Below, piece by piece: positions 6,033 to 13,098 of a DNA stretch of 19,739 nucleotides. A program made the translations under genes and the position numbers. Each line of letters opens with the position of its first letter. Within the stretch, counting starts at the first letter, position 1. This DNA is from an uncultured Eubacteriales bacterium (GTDB lineage: Bacteria > Bacillota > Clostridia > Oscillospirales > Acutalibacteraceae), in assembly GCA_948762645.1 (NCBI GenBank), contig CAQBRY010000026.1, positions 1 through 19,739 of the forward strand, read 5' to 3'. Below the pieces are notes generated by a model. The model saw nothing but the letters and a program-made list of their open reading frames with translations, was not told the origin of the DNA and ran no database searches.

Positions 6033-7175
6033 TTATTTTTTTAAATCACTAAGCAAATTGGCAAGTGACTTTCCAAACATTGTCCCAGTATATACCGCCT
6101 CTTCTAAAGTATTTACGTCGCTTCCAATTTCTACTAATAAAGATCCCGGTGTAATGTCCATATTATATTTAACGCAAGAAAAATTAAGAGGTCTAGTAAT
6201 CCCCGGAAACATACTCTCACAATATTTTTGAAGTCTTAATGAAAGTCTTAAGTTCTTCTTCCAATTTGGAAATCCTAATGTGCCGTCTTTATCGCATCCG
6301 GATATGATCATAAGCTGTGCCGCTTTTTGTCCGTTTATCGTACACGTAGGCTTTACTTTACCACTTTCACGATTTCCCATACTGTCTCTGTGTACGTCTA
6401 TAACAACCTGAATAGACGGATTTTCTTTAAGATTTTTTTCTATAGTCTTAGCTGCTCTGGAATAAGATCCATTATAAGTAGGCGTGTCGTGAGCCGTTAG
6501 ATCATGAATTACGTTAATGCCGCTTTTTATTAACTGCTGTGCTATTTCATCCCCGACTCTTACTACATTCTTATTATTATCCGTAGTACGGGGAAAAAAG
6601 CTTTCATAAAAAAATCCTTGGTCCTTCATTAAATACGATTCAGAAGTATGCGTATGCAAAATAAGGACCTGTGGCTTATCAGTACATGTAATATTTATCG
6701 CAGGTTCTTTATTTATCTCCTGAGCTATATTAATTTCACAGCCGGTCGTATTTTTAATATAAAAATTTTCATACTTAAGTCCGCTGGAACTGAACTGACT
6801 TTCAATAACCTTATATTTCTTTTCATTTGGATCATGAGGTTCGTCTTCATAGGGTATTTCCTTTTTGGGCACAGTTTCAGGACTTATATTTTTAACATTA
6901 TTTGAAACTTTATTTTTATTTAGATGTATTTCTTCAAAACGTTTCTGCTTTTTCTCAATACCGGGATTATCGATAAAATTATATTTCCCCGAAAAAATCA
7001 ACTTCCCCCTTGGAAGTATAAACTTCGCCGCAAAAAGATTTATATCTTCCTTATCAAAGATAAAAAACAACTTGTCTATCCTTAAAAAAATACAGTAAAA
7101 AGCCAAAAATGAAGAACAAAAAAACATTATAATCGCTAAAATATTAGAAATCTTTTTTTTTATAATGGCATTCAA
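6033..7175 (-). CDS. spoIIP: Stage II sporulation protein P, engulfment peptidoglycan hydrolase
   Basis: 380 residues. An N-terminal membrane anchor (ILAIIMFFCSSFLAFYCIFL) is followed by a variable stalk and the SpoIIP amidase domain. Hallmarks are LILHTHTSESY, NVVRVGDEI, VVIDVHRDSMG, LMIISG, NLRLSLRLQ, RPLNFSCVKYNMDITPGSLLVEIGSDVNTLEEA. SpoIIP is a Zn-dependent amidase and endopeptidase. It works with SpoIID and SpoIIM to thin septal peptidoglycan and drive mother-cell membrane migration during engulfment. I choose TTG at 7175: the GGGAGG Shine-Dalgarno (7186-7191) lies inside the first codons of the alternative start ATG at 7193, which has no Shine-Dalgarno of its own. A sporulation-type promoter candidate is at 7229-7255. 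Confidence 0.93.
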   Translation of the reverse strand: MNAIIKKKISNILAIIMFFCSSFLAFYCIFLRIDKLFFIFDKEDINLFAAKFILPRGKLIFSGKYNFIDNPGIEKKQKRFEEIHLNKNKVSNNVKNISPETVPKKEIPYEDEPHDPNEKKYKVIESQFSSSGLKYENFYIKNTTGCEINIAQEINKEPAINITCTDKPQVLILHTHTSESYLMKDQGFFYESFFPRTTDNNKNVVRVGDEIAQQLIKSGINVIHDLTAHDTPTYNGSYSRAAKTIEKNLKENPSIQVVIDVHRDSMGNRESGKVKPTCTINGQKAAQLMIISGCDKDGTLGFPNWKKNLRLSLRLQKYCESMFPGITRPLNFSCVKYNMDITPGSLLVEIGSDVNTLEEAVYTGTMFGKSLANLLSDLKK

Positions 7176-7228
7176 TTTTGTTTTACCTCCCATTATATTT
7201 CGAGAAGCATAATAAATTTATATATAAT

Positions 7229-7255
7229 TATTTATGAATGCTACCATTAATTTAT
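7229..7255 (-). promoter_or_regulatory. Candidate SigE-type promoter of spoIIP
   Basis: On the minus strand, ATA (in AATAAA) and CATAAATA are separated by 16 nt. This fits the mother-cell SigE pattern known from Bacillus (ATA, 16-18 nt, CATA). The -10 lies 54 nt before the TTG start. spoIIP is a SigE gene in B. subtilis. The assignment is an inference in AT-rich DNA. Confidence 0.4.
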
Positions 7256-7340
7256 TACTACGTCCTTTAACCAACAATAATTTTAATTTTTTCCATGTCA
7301 AACATTTGCAGTTAAATTTAAAATTAATATTAAGTTTATG

Positions 7341-7368
7341 TTGACTTCTAAAAAAATCATATTATAAT
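7341..7368 (+). promoter_or_regulatory. SigA-type promoter of the small exported protein gene
   Basis: TTGACT, a 16-nt spacer and TATAAT, 40 nt before the start codon. Confidence 0.6.
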
Positions 7369-7407
7369 TAAAAATTAAAAAATATATTATGAAAGGAATT
7401 AAAAATA

Positions 7408-7845
7408 ATGATTAAAAATTTAACTAAAAAATTGTCAAAGGTATTTTTAGCAATATGCGGAGGTATGATTTTTTCAGCGGCAGTTCATGCAGGTCCTGTT
7501 CCTGCAGGTCTTAAGCCTAAGAACGCCCATTACGTTACCCTTCCGGATGGAAATATTCAATGTATAATAATGAAAGGTGATGGAAGCGAAGGGTTTAAAT
7601 TTCTTGTTTGGAAAAAAACCACAATTAACGACGATGAAGTAAAATTCGAAGGAAAACTTAGAGATATAGATATAGTTGTTATAAGAAGAAACAATGATTT
7701 TATAGTTTTCTGCGATGATACTACAGTAAAAAACATGTTATTAAATCCCGATTTAATGGGAGAAGTTCGGACTTATACGACTAATGAAAAAGTATCTTTA
7801 TTTATTAATATGTGTATAGTAGCGGGAGCAATATCTGTTGCTTAA
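7408..7845 (+). CDS. Small exported protein of unknown function
   Basis: 145 residues. A signal peptide (LSKVFLAICGGMIFSAAVHA, cleavage near residue 28) is followed by a short domain with PDGNIQCIIMKGDG and a hydrophobic C-terminus (SLFINMCIVAGAISVA) that could be a second membrane segment. I do not recognise the family. GAAAGGA precedes the ATG. It lies on the plus strand between spoIIP and gpr, which are both on the minus strand and are neighbours in many spore formers. Its stop is 5 nt from the gpr stop. Confidence 0.75.
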   Translation: MIKNLTKKLSKVFLAICGGMIFSAAVHAGPVPAGLKPKNAHYVTLPDGNIQCIIMKGDGSEGFKFLVWKKTTINDDEVKFEGKLRDIDIVVIRRNNDFIVFCDDTTVKNMLLNPDLMGEVRTYTTNEKVSLFINMCIVAGAISVA

Positions 7846-7850
7846 TATCA

Positions 7851-8732
7851 TTAAGATACAAGGGACTGTAAGTCATCAGGCGAAAAGTTAGGCTGAAGTG
7901 CACAATTTATGGACATACCTATAAGTAAAGACGCTCTTTTTATTAGTAAATCTATCTCTCTCGGAGTTACTATCATTGCTTCGGCATTAGGACATGAAAT
8001 TTCTTTTTTGTCGTCAAAATTTTCACTATGCTCATAAAATATATCATTTGCTAGGGTAGATGCATCTACTACCGTAGGAGTTCCAATACTAATAACAGGT
8101 ACTCCTAAGGTATCTTTGTTTATAAGCGGACGCTTATTTCCAACTCCTGCTCCGGGTGAAATACCGCTGTCTGAAATTTGTACTGTACATCCAAGCCTTG
8201 ATAAACTTCTCGAAGCTAAAGCATCAATCACAATTACACAACTCGGCTTTAAATCCTTTACAATACTTGAAATAAGTTCCACAGCTTCAATACCTGTTTG
8301 CCCTAAAACCCCAGGCGACAAAACGGAAACAGGCCTTAAATTTTCAAGCCCTAATGACTTCGATATTTCTCCTGATATATGTCTTGTTGCTAAAATACTA
8401 TTAGTTGCTTTGGGTCCAAGCGCATCAGGTGTAATCTCCAAATTGCCAAGACCTATAACAAAAGCTAATCCTTTTTTAGGTATTAAATCCTTAATCTCAT
8501 CAGATATAATTTTTATTCTTTCATCCGAAGCTCTGAAGTACTCAGTTAAAGTAGGCATTTCAACTGTAACGTACTTTCCGAGAGGCTTACCCAGCTTATC
8601 TGATATTTCCTGATTGTCTATTATCACCTTACTCACCGTTACATCTCCATACCTATGTTCGTCACTGTTAATACTTATAGTTTCTTTATTGCTTTGTATA
8701 GACTCTATCGCTAAATCAGTACGAAAATTCAT
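7851..8732 (-). CDS. gpr: Germination protease GPR (spore endopeptidase)
   Basis: 293 residues. It starts MNFRTDLAIE and continues with EMPTLTEYFR, GLGNLEITPDALGP, SPGVLGQTGIEA, VIDALASRSLSRLGCTVQISDSGISPGAGVGNKR, GVPVISIGTPTVVDA and MIVTPREIDLLI, all characteristic of GPR. The enzyme is made as a zymogen in the forespore, processed near the N-terminus, and degrades small acid-soluble proteins (SASP) during germination. ATG at 8732 is chosen because GGGGAG lies 9 nt upstream; an in-frame TTG at 8741 abuts the Shine-Dalgarno. I could not find a convincing SigG promoter upstream. Confidence 0.96.
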   Translation of the reverse strand: MNFRTDLAIESIQSNKETISINSDEHRYGDVTVSKVIIDNQEISDKLGKPLGKYVTVEMPTLTEYFRASDERIKIISDEIKDLIPKKGLAFVIGLGNLEITPDALGPKATNSILATRHISGEISKSLGLENLRPVSVLSPGVLGQTGIEAVELISSIVKDLKPSCVIVIDALASRSLSRLGCTVQISDSGISPGAGVGNKRPLINKDTLGVPVISIGTPTVVDASTLANDIFYEHSENFDDKKEISCPNAEAMIVTPREIDLLIKRASLLIGMSINCALQPNFSPDDLQSLVS

Positions 8733-8833
8733 AATATTCAACTCCCCAAAATATTATTTACATAAACTTACTTTATATACTAAAAAAGCTGATATAAAAC
8801 AGTATTAAATTTTGTGAAAAATCTTTTTTAATA

Positions 8834-8862
8834 TTAACTTAATATTATATTTATATTATAAT
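8834..8862 (+). promoter_or_regulatory. Candidate promoter upstream of a decayed gene
   Basis: TTAACT, a 17-nt spacer and TATAAT, about 40 nt before the first recognisable codons of the 8904-9498 gene. Confidence 0.4.
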
Positions 8863-8903
8863 CAATTTTATAAAAATAAATTATTATTTAGAAGTGCAAT
8901 AAA

Positions 8904-9498
8904 ACGTCCGCAATACCAGAACCTATTCCTATAAATTTACAAACTATAGCTGCTACTTCACTTTCTTTATGTCGCTGCAATCGCTTTATCAGGATTCATA
9001 GGATCAGAAATCCAGAAACCCTCACAAATAACTGTAGATGCAAATGGAAGAACTGTAGAAGTTAATATTGCAAAAATTGATGTTAATGATTATATATATG
9101 CATTAGTTTTAACCGGCGGAGAAAAAAGTACATTAAACCAAAAATGTAGACAAACAATATCTGCAGATAGTCTAGAATCTATTGAAAGTGGAAGTACAAG
9201 AAACAGTGAAAAGACAAAAGTAAGAGGAGATATGCAATCTTTATTTGGTTACTCACAATACGTAAAAATATTCGATAGAAACTTTAATAGAAGGGAATTA
9301 AATGAAGCTGATATATTATGCAGAAACACTTTAGAAAGTTTAGATTCTCTAGAATTTAGAATAAATGATAGACTAAGAGACTACACTAACGAACAAAAAG
9401 CAGCCGTCATTCAGAATGCACAAGCTAGATTTTTATTAAGAAGAGGTCTCTTAAGGAGAAATTCTCTTCCACAACAAAATCAGAATGTACAACACTAA
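8904..9498 (+). pseudogene. Decayed gene for a membrane-anchored or exported protein
   Basis: From 8950 to 9498 one frame is open (about 182 codons after a TAG at 8947) but no normal start codon lies in its first part. The preceding codons are in another frame: ACG TCC GCA ATA CCA... leading to INLQTIAATSLSL. This joins by a frameshift near 8965-8970 to YVAAIALSGFIGSE, together a hydrophobic segment. The likely original start is now ACG (8904), with GAAGTG just upstream. The C-terminal part is charged (KIFDRNFNRRELNEADILCRN..., RRGLLRRN). I do not recognise it. An intact downstream piece could start at ATG 9232. Confidence 0.5.
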
Positions 9499-9505
9499 TA
9501 ATATT

Positions 9506-9544
9506 AAAAAACTCCGGCATGCATAAATACAGCCCGAGTTTTTT
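9506..9544. terminator. Bidirectional terminator between the decayed gene and cotJC
   Basis: AAAAAACTC pairs with GAGTTTTTT, with three further pairs inside after one mismatch. It gives an A-run/T-run on both strands and lies between convergent genes. Confidence 0.8.
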
Positions 9545-9549
9545 ATTTT

Positions 9550-9977
9550 CTATATATTCTTTTTATTACATTTTTTATCAAAGCTTGGATTAAACGCATA
9601 GAAATTTTTACTATCCAACTTATCCGTACATATCCTTAATCCTTCACCAAAACGCTGATAATGTACGACTTCCCGCTGTCTTAAAAATCTTATCGGGTCT
9701 TTCACATCCGGATCATCACAAAATCTTAAAATATTATCATATGTAGTTCTTGCTTTTTGCTCTGCAGCCAAATCTTCATGTAGATCTGTAATAGGGTCAC
9801 CTTTTGACTGCATACTTGCAGCTGTATAAGGACTTCCGCTAGCAGATGTAGGATAAATACCTGTTGTATGATCTACGAAATAATCTTGAAACCCACCTTT
9901 CTTTATTTCATCTTCAGTAAGATTTTTAGTTAGTTGATAAACTATTGTCCCTATCATTTCAAGGTGTGCTAATTCTT
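9550..9977 (-). CDS. cotJC: cotJC, 3' part (separated from its 5' part by 2.67 kb)
   Basis: Encodes the C-terminal 140 residues of CotJC, from LAHLEMIGTIV to the TAG stop. It carries the second half of the manganese-catalase fold: KGDPITDLHEDLAAEQKARTTYDNI and RFLRQREVVHYQRFGE, with the Glu and His ligands. It has no start codon or Shine-Dalgarno of its own at the right place: the open frame enters from element DNA (HHCIKE) and the first Met falls inside the conserved LAHLEM motif. It continues the 12645-12840 part in frame when the two are joined at AAGAAT. CotJC is an inner-coat protein of the spore, related to Mn-catalases, whose gene is transcribed with cotJA and cotJB under SigE in Bacillus. 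Confidence 0.95.
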
Positions 9978-10000
9978 TAATACAATGATGCTATATATTA
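9960..10000. other. attL-like junction of the cotJC element
   Basis: Left boundary. The core ATTCTT is at 9972-9977. Inside the element, 12 nt from the core, is the arm GCTATATAT at 9990-9998. Outside is cotJC coding sequence. The matching boundary is at 12622-12662. Confidence 0.85.
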
Positions 10001-10170
10001 TTTTCAATATATTTAGACTCTTTCTCTAATTCTAAATATAACATAACATTATTTAAAACCATATCTATTTTATCTCTATCTCTTCCGGCACATTTATCAT
10101 TAAAAATCTTTACTAAAGTATTTTGAATTTTAAACTGCATTTCCAAATTTGATTTTTCTTCAAAAACCAC
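9991..10170 (-). CDS. 59-residue protein, candidate recombination directionality factor
   Basis: It reads MVFEEKSNLEMQFKI... and ends ESKYIENNI. It is a small, charged, probably helical protein with one Cys. The GTG at 10170 is preferred because GAGGGGAG (10178-10185) lies 7 nt upstream; further upstream codons of the same frame are hydrophobic and have no Shine-Dalgarno. The TAG stop lies inside the left recombination arm, just as the recombinase stop lies inside the right arm. It matches no family I know. Its size and its place next to the attachment site resemble directionality factors of serine integrases, such as SprB of SPbeta (about 58 residues). That role is inference. Confidence 0.6.
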   Translation of the reverse strand: MVFEEKSNLEMQFKIQNTLVKIFNDKCAGRDRDKIDMVLNNVMLYLELEKESKYIENNI

Positions 10171-10261
10171 TAGAAATCTCCCCTCTATAAAGTATAATAT
10201 GTAAATATATATAGTTATAATCACCGTAAACTTATTTAAAATATTTTTACTATTAAATTAG

Positions 10262-10290
10262 TTGATTTATTATTTGAATAATGTTATAAT
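10262..10290 (+). promoter_or_regulatory. SigA-type promoter of the deformylase gene
   Basis: TTGATT, a 17-nt spacer and TATAAT, 33 nt before the start codon. It suggests that the cargo gene is transcribed in vegetative cells. Confidence 0.6.
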
Positions 10291-10323
10291 TAAGTTAAAT
10301 TAAAATTATACGGAGTGTTAAAA

Positions 10324-10944
10324 ATGAAAAAATTCTTTTCAATAATTTTTGGATTTTCTTTGGGAATAATCACCATGTTCAACACCGGTGCACAAGTGTT
10401 GGATATAAAGAAGCAAGATGATCCTATACTTAGAGAAATCTCTACAGAAGTTACAAACTTTGATGAACAGCTAGAAATGTTAATAGATGATATGTCCGAC
10501 ACCATGAAAGAAAGTAAAGGTGTAGGAATAGCTGCTCCTCAGGTAGGGAAAAAACTACGCGTCTTTCTAGTAGAATATGACGGAGAAATAACTGAATATG
10601 TTAATCCCACAATAACAGTTAGAAAAGGAGAACAAACCTCCATTGAAGGCTGTTTGTCCGTGCCAAATATATTTGGAAAGGTCATAAGACCAAAGTACAT
10701 AAGGGGAAAAGCATTCGATAAATATGGTGAGGAATTCGAATTTGAAGCAGAAGGTGACGAAGCTCGTATCATATGCCATGAATATGATCATCTAGAAGGA
10801 AAATTATTTACAGATTTCGCAATCAAAACTCTCACAAACAAACAAATTATTACAACAATGGCCATTACAATAATAGGAACGATAGTATTGGGACTTATAA
10901 TCGGATATTTCGCATCTCCTTACGTTATAGCTTTTTTCAATTAG
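10324..10944 (+). CDS. Peptide deformylase-like protein with N- and C-terminal membrane segments
   Basis: 206 residues. All three deformylase motifs are present: GVGIAAPQ (66-73), EGCLS (108-112, metal ligand Cys110) and HEYDH (152-156, His ligands and catalytic Glu153). Deformylases remove the formyl group from the initiator Met of nascent proteins and are normally soluble. Here a hydrophobic N-terminus resembling a signal peptide (residues 1-23, FFSIIFGFSLGIITMFNTGA) precedes the usual start (VLDIKKQDDPILRE). A membrane segment follows the domain (about 176-200, MAITIIGTIVLGLIIGYFA). If the N-terminus is a signal or anchor, the enzyme domain would face outward. The start follows GGAG at 8 nt. 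It is the cargo gene of the cotJC element, with its own promoter and terminator. Confidence 0.85.
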   Translation: MKKFFSIIFGFSLGIITMFNTGAQVLDIKKQDDPILREISTEVTNFDEQLEMLIDDMSDTMKESKGVGIAAPQVGKKLRVFLVEYDGEITEYVNPTITVRKGEQTSIEGCLSVPNIFGKVIRPKYIRGKAFDKYGEEFEFEAEGDEARIICHEYDHLEGKLFTDFAIKTLTNKQIITTMAITIIGTIVLGLIIGYFASPYVIAFFN

Positions 10945-10950
10945 TTCTAA

Positions 10951-10980
10951 AAAACCACTTCAATAAAATGAAGTGGTTTT
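10951..10980 (+). terminator. Terminator after the deformylase gene
   Basis: AAAACCACTTCA and TGAAGTGGTTTT form a perfect 12-bp stem with a 6-nt loop. It separates the cargo gene from the recombinase. Confidence 0.85.
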
Positions 10981-10983
10981 TAA

Positions 10984-11008
10984 ATATATCTGTTTTTCTG
11001 CATATATT
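10984..11008 (+). promoter_or_regulatory. Weak candidate sporulation promoter of the recombinase
   Basis: Only about 50 bp lie between the terminator and the recombinase Shine-Dalgarno. They contain ATA and CATATATT separated by 14 nt, like a SigE promoter but about 2 nt shorter than the usual spacing. No good SigA promoter is visible in this gap. Confidence 0.25.
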
Positions 11009-11044
11009 GTAACTAGATATCTAATTTACCAAGGAGAAATTATT

Positions 11045-12631
11045 TTGAATAGTTACTGTATATATTTAAGAAAATCGAGAAAAGATACTGAAAACTATAG
11101 TTTAGACCAAACAGATCCCCTTGAAAGACATGAAAAAATATTATTAGAATTTGCCAGTAAAATGAATTTTAATATAAATGCTATATATAAAGAAGTCGTG
11201 TCGGGAGATACCATAAATTCCCGTCCGGTAATGAAAAAATTACTTTCTGAAGTAAATATGAAAATATGGTGCGGCGTTCTTGTCATAGAAATCGAAAGGT
11301 TAGCAAGAGGTAATACTATAGATCAGGGCATAGTAGCTCAGACTTTTAAATTAAGCAATACAAAAATAATAACTCCCATAAAAACATATGACCCCTCAGA
11401 CGAATATGATGAAGAATATTTCGAATTTGGATTATTTATGAGCAGAAGAGAATATAAAACCATAAACAGAAGGCTACAAAGAGGAAAATTACAGTCTGCC
11501 AAAGAAGGAAAATACGTTGCTAATCAGCCTCCGTATGGATATAAAAGAAAAAAAATAAAAAATCAAAAAGGATTTACACTGTCACCGCAAAAGGACGAAT
11601 CAAAAATAGTAAAGCTTATTTTCGAATTATATACCAAAGGAGAGTATCAGGAAAACAGTACTTACAGAAAATTAGGGACGGGATTAATAGCTCAAAAATT
11701 AAATCAAATGTATGTGCCCACCAGAAAAGGCGGATATTGGTCACCATCTACTATCAGGGATATACTTAAAAATCCAATTTATATCGGTAAAATAAGGTGG
11801 AATTTTAGACCGACAGTTAAAAAATCAGAAAACGGAGAAATAAAAACCTCCAGACCAAAATCGTCTGAAAATAATTATATACTATCTAAAGGTCTTCACA
11901 CCTCTATAATAGATAAAAAAACTTTCGATTTGGCTCAAGAAATAATGTACAAACGGAAAAATACTCCGGTTAACAATAATCTGACAATTAAAAATCCTCT
12001 TGCAGGACTCATAATATGCGGAAAGTGCGGACACAAAATGTTACGACGTCCCTATAAAAAAAATCAAGAAATAAAAAGTACGTTAATATGCGGATATCAA
12101 TATTGTACTAATGTAGGCTCAGACCTGGGTCTGATTGAATCCAGGATAATAGAAGCCTTAACATCTTGGATGGGAAAATATAGTTTACCATCAAATAATG
12201 AAATTTTACAAAAACAATTAGTCCGGAAAAATAATACCAGAAAATCTGAACTGTCCCTTCTTAAAAAAAGACTAAAAACTTTGGAAAAACAACTAAGCAT
12301 GTCTTATGATCTCTTGGAACAAAGCGTATACACAAAAGAAGAATTTATAAAACGAAAAAAACAGTCTGAAGAAAAAATAAAAAATTTAAAGCTAAAATAT
12401 GATATTATTAATAAAGAAAAAAATATAAATTTTAAAAATATCCGCACTGATAAAAAGAGTTTAATAGAAGCTTACCTGTCTGCTAAAAATCCAACAGCTA
12501 AAAATCTAATACTTAAAGAAATAATTGAAAAGATAGTATATACAAAAGAAAAAGGCAGTAGGTGGGAAACTTTCCATGATAACTTCGAATTAAAAATATA
12601 TCCAAAACTTCCAAACAGTAATCATATATAG
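11045..12631 (+). CDS. Large serine recombinase (SpoIVCA-type)
   Basis: 528 residues. An N-terminal resolvase domain starts CIYLRKSRKD with nucleophile Ser11 and contains IEIERLARGNTIDQG and FEFGLFMSRREYKTINRRLQRGK. A Recombinase domain follows (GKYVANQPPYGYKRK... to WSPSTIRDILKNPIYIGKIRW). Next is a zinc ribbon (CGKCG...C...YC, about residues 322-356) and then a coiled coil (about 395-450, KKRLKTLEKQLSM...EEKIKNLKLKY). This is the layout of enzymes that excise skin elements and integrate phages. TTG at 11045 is chosen because AAGGAG lies 8 nt upstream and the domain begins at once. The TAG stop overlaps the right recombination arm. A strong terminator upstream isolates it from the deformylase. 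It presumably cuts at the ATTCTT cores. Confidence 0.93.
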   Translation: MNSYCIYLRKSRKDTENYSLDQTDPLERHEKILLEFASKMNFNINAIYKEVVSGDTINSRPVMKKLLSEVNMKIWCGVLVIEIERLARGNTIDQGIVAQTFKLSNTKIITPIKTYDPSDEYDEEYFEFGLFMSRREYKTINRRLQRGKLQSAKEGKYVANQPPYGYKRKKIKNQKGFTLSPQKDESKIVKLIFELYTKGEYQENSTYRKLGTGLIAQKLNQMYVPTRKGGYWSPSTIRDILKNPIYIGKIRWNFRPTVKKSENGEIKTSRPKSSENNYILSKGLHTSIIDKKTFDLAQEIMYKRKNTPVNNNLTIKNPLAGLIICGKCGHKMLRRPYKKNQEIKSTLICGYQYCTNVGSDLGLIESRIIEALTSWMGKYSLPSNNEILQKQLVRKNNTRKSELSLLKKRLKTLEKQLSMSYDLLEQSVYTKEEFIKRKKQSEEKIKNLKLKYDIINKEKNINFKNIRTDKKSLIEAYLSAKNPTAKNLILKEIIEKIVYTKEKGSRWETFHDNFELKIYPKLPNSNHI

Positions 12632-12662
12632 CGTTCACGTACGTATTCTTCCGTACCTATAT
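12622..12662. other. attR-like junction of the cotJC element
   Basis: Right boundary. The core ATTCTT is at 12645-12650. Inside, 12 nt from the core, is the arm ATATATAGC at 12624-12632, the exact reverse complement of the left arm. cotJC sequence resumes at 12651. Confidence 0.85.
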
Positions 12663-12840
12663 CAGTAAGTATTGCTTTAAGTTCAGGATACGGCATCGAA
12701 AATCTTTGACTTAAATATCTAAGTGATGCACCAAGTTCTCCGTCTGGTCCTCCATACTGAGTAATAATCATTTTTGCAAGTGCCGGATTAGGATTTTTTA
12801 TATTTATAGGATATTGTAATTTTTTCTCATAAACCCACAT
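12622..12840 (-). CDS. cotJC: cotJC, 5' part (unrearranged form encodes 72 residues)
   Basis: It starts MWVYEKKLQYP and contains QYGGPDGELGASLRYLSQRF (first Glu ligand of the Mn-catalase fold) and ILTDIGTEE. From residue 66 the frame runs into element DNA (YVRERYI) and ends at TGA. Genuine cotJC sequence covers 12651-12840 plus the core. Joined to the 9550-9977 part it gives about 205 residues, normal for CotJC. The insertion cuts between TEE and LAH, the ExxH ligand motif, so the unrearranged product cannot form the metal site. GAGGGGG precedes the ATG, and the ATG directly follows the cotJB stop. Confidence 0.95.
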   Translation of the reverse strand: MWVYEKKLQYPINIKNPNPALAKMIITQYGGPDGELGASLRYLSQRFSMPYPELKAILTDIGTEEYVRERYI

Positions 12841-13098
12841 CTATTCTGCCCCCTCATCGTTATCCCAAGGCCAAGGATTAGCTATCCAATCCCAACCGTT
12901 TCCACTACTTTGTCCGGAAACAATAGAACCGTACTTCTTTTCATATTCTGATATAAGCTCCCTACTCTTTTCTTCGTATTCAGAGAGCTTTTTCTTTACG
13001 TCTTCAGAGTTAGGATGAGTGTCTAAATAAAGATGAAGCTCTACTATGGCAAAATCTATACTCGATATTCTTCTTAGCATCATTTCTCTTTCAGTCAT
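12841..13098 (-). CDS. cotJB: Spore coat protein CotJB
   Basis: 85 residues, usual length for the family. It has the typical helical core: MLRRISSIDFAIVELHLYLDTHPNSEDV...EY...SRELISEYEKKYG, and a Trp/Pro-rich C-terminus (NGWDWIANPWPWDND). It is part of the CotJ complex laid down early in the spore coat. Its ATG overlaps the TGA stop of cotJA (ATGA), with GGGGTG upstream, so translation is likely coupled. Confidence 0.93.
   Translation of the reverse strand: MTEREMMLRRISSIDFAIVELHLYLDTHPNSEDVKKKLSEYEEKSRELISEYEKKYGSIVSGQSSGNGWDWIANPWPWDNDEGAE

Larger units (their letters stand above)
9972..12650. mobile_element. Skin-like intervening element in cotJC (2,673 bp plus second core copy)
   Basis: DNA between two copies of ATTCTT (9972-9977 and 12645-12650) interrupts cotJC. 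Removing it, with one core left, turns the two open frames into one: TDIGTEE from the right side and LAHLEMIGTIV from the left. The element encodes a SpoIVCA-type serine recombinase, a deformylase-like protein and a 59-codon ORF. Its ends carry inverted arms GCTATATAT at equal distance (12 nt) from the core, so the dyad centre falls in the middle of the core. By analogy with the sigK skin elements and SPbeta in spsM, excision in the sporulating mother cell is the likely function. It has no structural phage genes. Confidence 0.92.

Noticed and set aside
9550..9957. CotJC-like 135-residue protein as an independent short gene
   Set aside because: Its Met is internal to the conserved LAHLEMIG motif, there is no Shine-Dalgarno, and the missing N-terminal half is found intact at 12645-12840 with a matching junction.
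10973..11044. Upstream start for the recombinase adding 24 residues
   Set aside because: Those codons lie partly in the terminator of the deformylase gene and include the recombinase Shine-Dalgarno. TTG at 11045 is well placed.
9972..12650. Ordinary prophage remnant or integrated plasmid
   Set aside because: There are no capsid, tail, replication or mobilisation genes, and the ends reconstitute cotJC exactly, which fits a regulated excision element better.
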